DNA of 64,000 bases, taken from the NCBI GenBank assembly GCA_003243195.1, contig QFQI01000001.1, positions 310,001-374,000 of the forward strand, given 5' to 3'. The DNA is from Sphingomonas taxi (lineage in GTDB: Bacteria; Pseudomonadota; Alphaproteobacteria; Sphingomonadales; Sphingomonadaceae). Below are positions 62,717 to 64,000 of this stretch, piece by piece; position 1 is the stretch's first letter; the number at the start of each line of letters is the position of its first letter. The notes beneath the pieces were generated by a model, which saw nothing but the letters and a program-made list of their open reading frames with translations, was not told where the DNA came from and did no database searches. The position numbers were made by a program, and so were the translations under genes.

Positions 62717-64000
<1,284 letters not shown>

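Overview
The window is GC-rich, densely packed DNA from the chromosome of a Sphingomonas-like alphaproteobacterium. The lineage call rests on gene order and family signatures seen here: dusB-ntrB-ntrC-ntrY-ntrX-hfq-hflX in one run, an Hfq made of two tandem Sm domains, a fused IspDF, a GapR (DUF2312) protein, and a TonB-dependent receptor next to flavin-dependent tryptophan-halogenase-like genes. The species cannot be told from sequence alone. No rRNA, CRISPR array, transposase or prophage was found; there is one tRNA (Phe).

Layout. 1-9.2 kb: a cut-off PAS sensor protein with a ParD-like N-terminus, an M61 peptidase, an SDR enzyme, a lone receiver protein, an SGNH lipoprotein, an acyltransferase, then the tight run infA-maf-RNase E/G-like-yacG ending at tRNA-Phe. 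9.3-14.4 kb: a DUF2235 hydrolase, mazG, and convergent hfq-hflX. 14.4-22.2 kb: a 513-base gene-free interval rich in repeats and the minus-strand nitrogen-control operon dusB-ntrBC-ntrYX. 22.3-30.1 kb: ispDF, a secreted unknown and a CinA-like protein overlapping in series, convergent with lipA-ratA; then carbonic anhydrase, aspS, rnd and an I78-type lipoprotein. 30.2-40.0 kb: an accessory nutrient locus with two overlapping flavin halogenases, a TonB receptor, a divergent GH13 glucosidase, and DUF1080 and DUF3616 proteins, with ATCGAT-centred candidate operators between the divergent promoters. 40.1-49.3 kb: glnD, an Asp/Asn hydroxylase, PilZ, a HerA-like ATPase, DUF1003, yebC-ruvC and an amidohydrolase. 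49.4-59.5 kb: maeB, ogt, a ParE-type toxin-antitoxin pair, mutS, gapR, DUF1244, pyk and small genes, ending with HAD-rpmJ. 59.6-64 kb: DUF4136 lipoprotein plus M14 carboxypeptidase, an HTH-like unknown, a compositionally atypical small lipoprotein, an inverted-repeat element and the start of acnA.

How the genes work together. Nitrogen control is strongly represented: GlnD senses glutamine and modifies PII, NtrB/NtrC and NtrY/NtrX respond, and Hfq and HflX act after transcription. DNA maintenance genes (ogt, mutS, ruvC, gapR) and housekeeping genes (infA, aspS, lipA, pyk, maeB, acnA) fill most of the rest. The most accessory-looking parts are the halogenase/TonB/GH13 locus, the toxin-antitoxin pair, the DUF2235 protein, and the tail at 61.4-62.6 kb.

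The most notable points are an in-frame ParD-like DNA-binding segment fused to a PAS sensor at the left edge, and a roughly 90-base hairpin-rich repeat present three times, each in a gene-free interval and two of them touching stop codons. Others are the two overlapping halogenases behind a TonB receptor and the double-domain Hfq.
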